DNA from: Pelobium manganitolerans
GTDB lineage: Bacteria > Bacteroidota > Bacteroidia > Sphingobacteriales > Sphingobacteriaceae
Assembly (NCBI RefSeq): GCF_003609575.1
Contig: NZ_MBTA01000028.1
Location: 1 to 64,000, forward strand
Length of the DNA: 64,000 bases
Direction: 5' to 3'
In this document: positions 61,701 to 64,000 of the stretch, piece after piece
Numbering within the stretch: the stretch's first letter is position 1
How the letters are laid out: every line of letters begins with the position of its first letter
Notes under the pieces: generated by a model
Databases searched by the model: none
What the model saw: only the letters and a program-made list of their open reading frames with translations
Told to the model about the DNA's origin: nothing
Position numbers and translations under genes: made by a program

Positions 61701-61917
61701 TTTGGCTAGCGGTGCCGGTGCCGAGTGGAAAAACGGTTTGGCTTGGGTAATTATCGGTGGTTTGTTAAGCTCGCTTTTCTTAACCTTAATTATTGTGCCG
61801 GTAATGTACCAGATTTTTGACCGCTTAATTGAAAGGTTCGGCGGTAAAAAAGAAGAAAAAACCATAGAGGAGCTGATGGTAGAAGATTATCAGCATGTAG
61901 ATGTTAAAGAATATTAA
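58762..61917 (+). CDS. RND efflux permease (HAE1/AcrB family)
   Basis: 1051 residues with twelve membrane helices and two large periplasmic loops. Start MKVTEISIKRPTLVIVVFTVL; proton-relay aspartates in VVGILVDDAIVVLENIYRH (helix 4); a matching NAIILVDFTNQMK in the second half. The first loop carries the GASPNEVENTVTKKIEDAVSS porter-domain motif. It exports hydrophobic or amphipathic compounds with the adaptor and TolC protein encoded upstream; the substrate range is unknown. The C-terminus is extended (EERFGGKKEEKTIEELM). Confidence 0.94.
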   Translation: MKVTEISIKRPTLVIVVFTVLTLAGILSYFSLNYELLPKFSPSVVSVSTIYPGASPNEVENTVTKKIEDAVSSMENIKKLEARSFESLSVVTITLNSGTNVDLALNDAQRKVNAVLKDLPDDIDAPTLNKFSLDDLPIITMSASAKMTDAEFYDLMDKRIAPIFSRVPGVAQVNLIGGQEREIQVNINAGKLEGYGLSLPQVQQAILTSNLDFPTGSIKTDKEDVLIRLAGKYKNVEEIRNLVISTSKNGAQIRLGDIADVQDTQKDVEKIARVDQKSAIALQVLKQSDANAVKVSEGVHAMVQKIEQDYKNVGLQISIANDSSVFTLESADAVIHDLILAIILVAFVMLFFLHSIRNAVIVMVAIPLALIATFIGMDLLGYSLNLMSLLGLSLVVGILVDDAIVVLENIYRHMEMGKNKVRAAMDATQEIGFTVTSITLVIVVVFFPIALSTGLVSDILTEFCVVVIISTLLSLVTSFTVVPLLSSRFGKLEKLTNRTFFGRLILGFEKQLQRFTDWVTRILVWSLGHKKTTLGIVFGLLIASFMLLAKGYIGAEFFAQSDKGEFLVQIEMPKDASIEQTNQMTRKAEAFLSKKKEVVSLITTVGQSSEGMGASQATAYKAEINVKLVEKKDREDDATIYAAKVSKEMSKVLVGAKIKTVPISILGTAQQAPISLVVMGSDLDSVMKFAEKAKDVLVKIPGASEVKLSVEAGSPEVSVQVDRDKMAALGLTLQTVGATMQTAFSGNTDGKFRQGEYEYDINIRYQDFDRKNVEDVANLLFVNSRGEQVKLSQFATVTQSSGPSQLERRDKSTSVSVQSQAVGRPSGTIVADFQEKLDKMPKPTGVSLVWSGDMENQSEGFGTLGIALLASILLVYFIMVALYDSFVYPFVVMFSIPLSIIGALLALGLTNNTLNLFTILGLIMLIGLVAKNAIILVDFTNQMKAEGKSTREALILANHARLRPILMTTIAMVIGMLPIALASGAGAEWKNGLAWVIIGGLLSSLFLTLIIVPVMYQIFDRLIERFGGKKEEKTIEELMVEDYQHVDVKEY

Positions 61918-62006
61918 AGCATTTTTCTCGCGCCTAGCGGGGGCGCTCATTGTCCGTTGATGATGATTTGTCTCCGCTAAGCGCAGGATTTTTAAAGTCA
62001 AAACAC

Positions 62007-62813
62007 ATGAAAACTTTAATTGTAGCCACAGATTTTTCAAAAGAAGCCGAAAACGCATTGCAATATGCAGGTGCGGCGGCCCAAAAACTGCAGGGCAAAG
62101 TGGTGATTTTTAATGCTTTTAATATTTCATCACATACGGGTAACTCGCTGTTTCCGGCATCGGCTGTTAAAGAAATGATTGCCTATAATAATGCTATTTT
62201 GCAGCGCAAGGCGGATGATTTGGCTACCGAGTTTGGTATTGAGGTGCATTGCGAATCGAGCATGATGGAGCTGGATGAAGAGTTGGACAAGGCTATAGAA
62301 AAATATAAGGCAGATTTAGTGGTGATGGGGATGGCGCCAAGTTCGCTTTCGCAAGATTTATTTGGCAACACTACCACATCGGCAATAGCCAAATTAAAGT
62401 TCCCGGTTTTGGCGATACCCGCCGGTGTAAGCTTTAAAGGAATTAAAAAAATACTTTTTGCTTGTGATATTTTGCGCGGAGTAGAGCAGGAGATTTTGAA
62501 CAAGATTAAAACTTTTGCTATGGGCGTAGGGGCACAGGTAGAGGTTTTTAGCGTGCAAAACAAACTGAAAGCTTTAACCGCCGAACATACTGCCCGCATT
62601 GATGAGGGTTTGCAAGATGTAGATTACGCTTATAAAAACGTAGTTTCTACTAAAGTGATACAAGCAATAGAAGACGAAGTAAAAGCTTTTGAGGCTGATA
62701 TCCTGATTATGGTGCCTCATAAATACAGCTTCTGGAGCTCGCTAGTGCATCAGAGCAAAACCCGCATAATGGCATCGCGCAGCGAAATTCCGCTGTTGTC
62801 TATCGCGTTATAA
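62007..62813 (+). CDS. Tandem-UspA universal stress protein
   Basis: 268 residues with two UspA domains: the first starts MKTLIVATDFSKEAENALQYAG, with a nucleotide-loop region VVMGMAPSSLSQDLFGNTT, and the second starts IKKILFACDILRGVEQEILNKIK with a weaker loop. Family role: nucleotide-binding stress protein, target unknown. ATG at 62007; a longer frame from 61950 is not family-like. It is 89 bases after the RND gene and may belong to the same transcript. Confidence 0.87.
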   Translation: MKTLIVATDFSKEAENALQYAGAAAQKLQGKVVIFNAFNISSHTGNSLFPASAVKEMIAYNNAILQRKADDLATEFGIEVHCESSMMELDEELDKAIEKYKADLVVMGMAPSSLSQDLFGNTTTSAIAKLKFPVLAIPAGVSFKGIKKILFACDILRGVEQEILNKIKTFAMGVGAQVEVFSVQNKLKALTAEHTARIDEGLQDVDYAYKNVVSTKVIQAIEDEVKAFEADILIMVPHKYSFWSSLVHQSKTRIMASRSEIPLLSIAL

Positions 62814-62823
62814 CTGGGCAGAT

Positions 62824-62942
62824 CCAAGCAGGGTACGTCACGCCTAGCAGGGTCGTCTGCGACAGACCCTGCTTCACGTCCAAGCAGGGTCTGTCGCAGA
62901 ACACGTCCAAGCAGGGTCTGTCGTAGACGACCCTGCTTTTTC
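62824..62942. repeat. Tandem and inverted repeats of CCAAGCAGGGTCTGTCGCAG
   Basis: Units at 62824, 62878 and 62906 share the core AAGCAGGG, followed by TCTGTCG in the last two. Two inverted pairs are present: AGCAGGGTC with GACCCTGCT (62847-62874), and AAGCAGGGTC with GACCCTGCTT (62909-62938), the latter followed by TTT like a terminator. Confidence 0.7.
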
Positions 62943-62957
62943 TAGAGCCTTACGTTC

Positions 62958-62990
62958 AAACTTGCGAAGTTTTGAAAACTTCGCAAGTTT
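62958..62990. repeat. Perfect 33-base palindrome
   Basis: AAACTTGCGAAGTTTT and its exact complement on either side of a single G. No T run follows, so it is not a classical terminator; it may be a REP-like intergenic element. Confidence 0.8.
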
Positions 62991-63144
62991 TACGGGGCAC
63001 TATAATTCCAATTGTCAAGAATATTATACTGGGAATTCGTCATGTTGAGTGCAACGAACATCTCACATACAAGTTGCTAATACACGCTGAAGTTACGAAG
63101 TTCAAGCGGTTTCTTAAACTTGAACCAAAGTTATACTTAGACTT

Positions 63145-63186
63145 AAAAAAACGGGGCCCAACACAATGCCGGACCCCGTTTTTTAT
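63145..63186 (-). terminator. Terminator of lpdA (possibly bidirectional)
   Basis: AAAAAACGGGG.CC pairs with GG.CCCCGTTTTTT across a 12-base loop, with T runs on both strands. Confidence 0.88.
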
Positions 63187-63203
63187 ATAAGCGTGAACAA
63201 ATT

Positions 63204-64000
63204 TTAAATATGTATTGCCCGGTTTTCTGTTGCGGCTAAAGCCGCTTCTTTAATAGCCTCGGTAAAAGTAGGGTGGGCGTGGCTAATGCGGCCAATGTCT
63301 TCGGCACTTGCCCTAAACTCCATCGCTACCACAGCTTCCGCAATCATATCGGCCGCGCGTGGCCCAATCATGTGCACGCCTAAAATTTCGTCGGTACTGC
63401 TGTCTGCCAAAACTTTCACAAAACCATCTGTATCCATACTGGCGCGCGCCCTTCCGCTTGCTTTAAAAGGAAACGAACCCGATTTGTATTTTGTGCCTTT
63501 CTCTTTAAGTTGTTCTTCGGTAAAACCTACAGAAGCAACCTCGGGCCAAGTGTAAACTACGCCCGGAATTAAATTATAGTTGATGTGCGGTTTTTGGCCG
63601 GCAATCGTTTCTGCAACAAAAGTTCCTTCTTCTTCTGCCTTGTGTGCTAGCATAGCGCCTTTCACCACATCGCCAATGGCATAAATACCTTTTACAGCGG
63701 TTTCTAAATGCTCGTTAACGGCTATTTTTTTGCCACGCTCTTCTAATTTAATACCAATGTTTTCTAAACCTAAACCTTCGGTGTAAGCAGTACGGCCAAC
63801 AGCAACCAAGCAGTAATCGCCTTCTAGTACTACTTTTTCACCTTTTGGCGAATCGGCGGTTACGGTTACGGTTTTGCCTTTTACGCTGGCGCCTGTCACC
63901 TTATGGCTTAGCAAAAACTTCATGCCCTGTTTTGCCAAAACTTTCTGTAACTCCTTACCCAAAGCCTTGTCCATTGTAGGGATAATGGCATCCATAAACT
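63204..64000 (-). CDS. lpdA: Dihydrolipoyl dehydrogenase (C-terminal part)
   Basis: The frame runs off the right edge; the last 265 or so residues are seen. An NAD-binding segment with CLVAVGRTAYTEGLGLENIG is followed by the FAD motif VKGIYAIGDVVKGAMLAHKAEEEG and the dimerisation domain, with the catalytic histidine and glutamate in ISHAHPTFTEAIKEAA. Family role: E3 of pyruvate and 2-oxo acid dehydrogenase complexes. The N-terminal redox cysteines lie outside the window. Confidence 0.92.
   Translation of the reverse strand, partial: FMDAIIPTMDKALGKELQKVLAKQGMKFLLSHKVTGASVKGKTVTVTADSPKGEKVVLEGDYCLVAVGRTAYTEGLGLENIGIKLEERGKKIAVNEHLETAVKGIYAIGDVVKGAMLAHKAEEEGTFVAETIAGQKPHINYNLIPGVVYTWPEVASVGFTEEQLKEKGTKYKSGSFPFKASGRARASMDTDGFVKVLADSSTDEILGVHMIGPRAADMIAEAVVAMEFRASAEDIGRISHAHPTFTEAIKEAALAATENRAIHI

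Larger units (their letters stand above)
62814..63203. other. Gene-free, repeat-rich stretch before lpdA
   Basis: About 390 bases with no credible gene. It holds the AGCAGGGTC inverted repeats, a 33-base palindrome and the lpdA terminator, plus a stretch at 63041-63071 (GTCATGTTGAGTGCAACG then AACATCTCACA) that resembles dispersed intergenic repeats of Sphingobacteriaceae. The 72-codon ORF at 62972-63190 is an artefact of these repeats. Confidence 0.6.

Noticed and set aside
62972..63190. ORF of 72 codons before lpdA
   Set aside because: It runs through a palindrome, a dispersed-repeat remnant and a terminator, and its translation shows no domain.

Overview
The window reads as chromosome of a member of the Bacteroidota, most likely family Sphingobacteriaceae (Pedobacter/Mucilaginibacter-like). 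Four things point there. A giant SprB-repeat protein carries a type IX secretion C-terminal domain. A lipoprotein TamA variant (TamL) sits with TamB. Many genes have a TAnnTTTG promoter -7 element and no Shine-Dalgarno site. DnaE carries its own N-terminal proofreading domain. No rRNA, tRNA, insertion sequence, prophage or CRISPR array was found; the content is mostly housekeeping.

Layout. 1-3335: 3' part of a secreted SprB-repeat adhesin. 3.5-6.7 kb: peptidase T, a beta-barrel protein, a YjbR-family protein and a rhomboid protease. 6.7-11.5 kb: the rimP-nusA-infB translation/transcription operon, followed by purL. 15.5-22.4 kb: an assimilatory sulfate reduction cluster (sulfite reductase with C-terminal HEPN, a siroheme dehydrogenase/TSUP permease fusion, APS-type CysH, CysD, CysN). 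It is headed by a 5' leader with several possible hairpins that I cannot match to a known riboswitch. 22.5-31.9 kb: a LysE-type exporter, tamB-tamL, thioredoxin and an OmpH/Skp-like lipoprotein. 32-42.6 kb: oxidoreductase, S4 protein, dapD, nucleotide-sugar dehydrogenase, O-antigen ligase-like protein, tsaC, a small DUF2945 protein, an Rnk-like factor, CCA-adding enzyme and miaA. 42.7-45.5 kb: a beta-barrel protein, an Rrf2 regulator with its NAD(P)-binding partner, and a VapBC-like toxin-antitoxin pair. 45.5-54.2 kb: dnaE, a DoxX-like protein, two ECF sigma factors around folE, murB and a CrtZ-like hydroxylase. 54.2-62.8 kb: three consecutive TetR regulators leading into a TolC/adaptor/RND efflux operon and a universal stress protein. 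The right edge cuts a dihydrolipoyl dehydrogenase gene.

The sulfur genes form a coherent route: CysDN makes APS, an iron-sulfur type CysH can reduce APS directly (no APS kinase is present), and the siroheme sulfite reductase makes sulfide, with the dehydrogenase half of the fusion helping to supply siroheme.

Two features stand out beyond the genes. One is the leader before the sulfur cluster. The other is a dispersed set of degenerate tandem repeats of about 7 bp, placed directly after stop codons or directly before start codons at about a dozen loci. All starts, domains and functions are judged by eye from the sequence; no database search was run.
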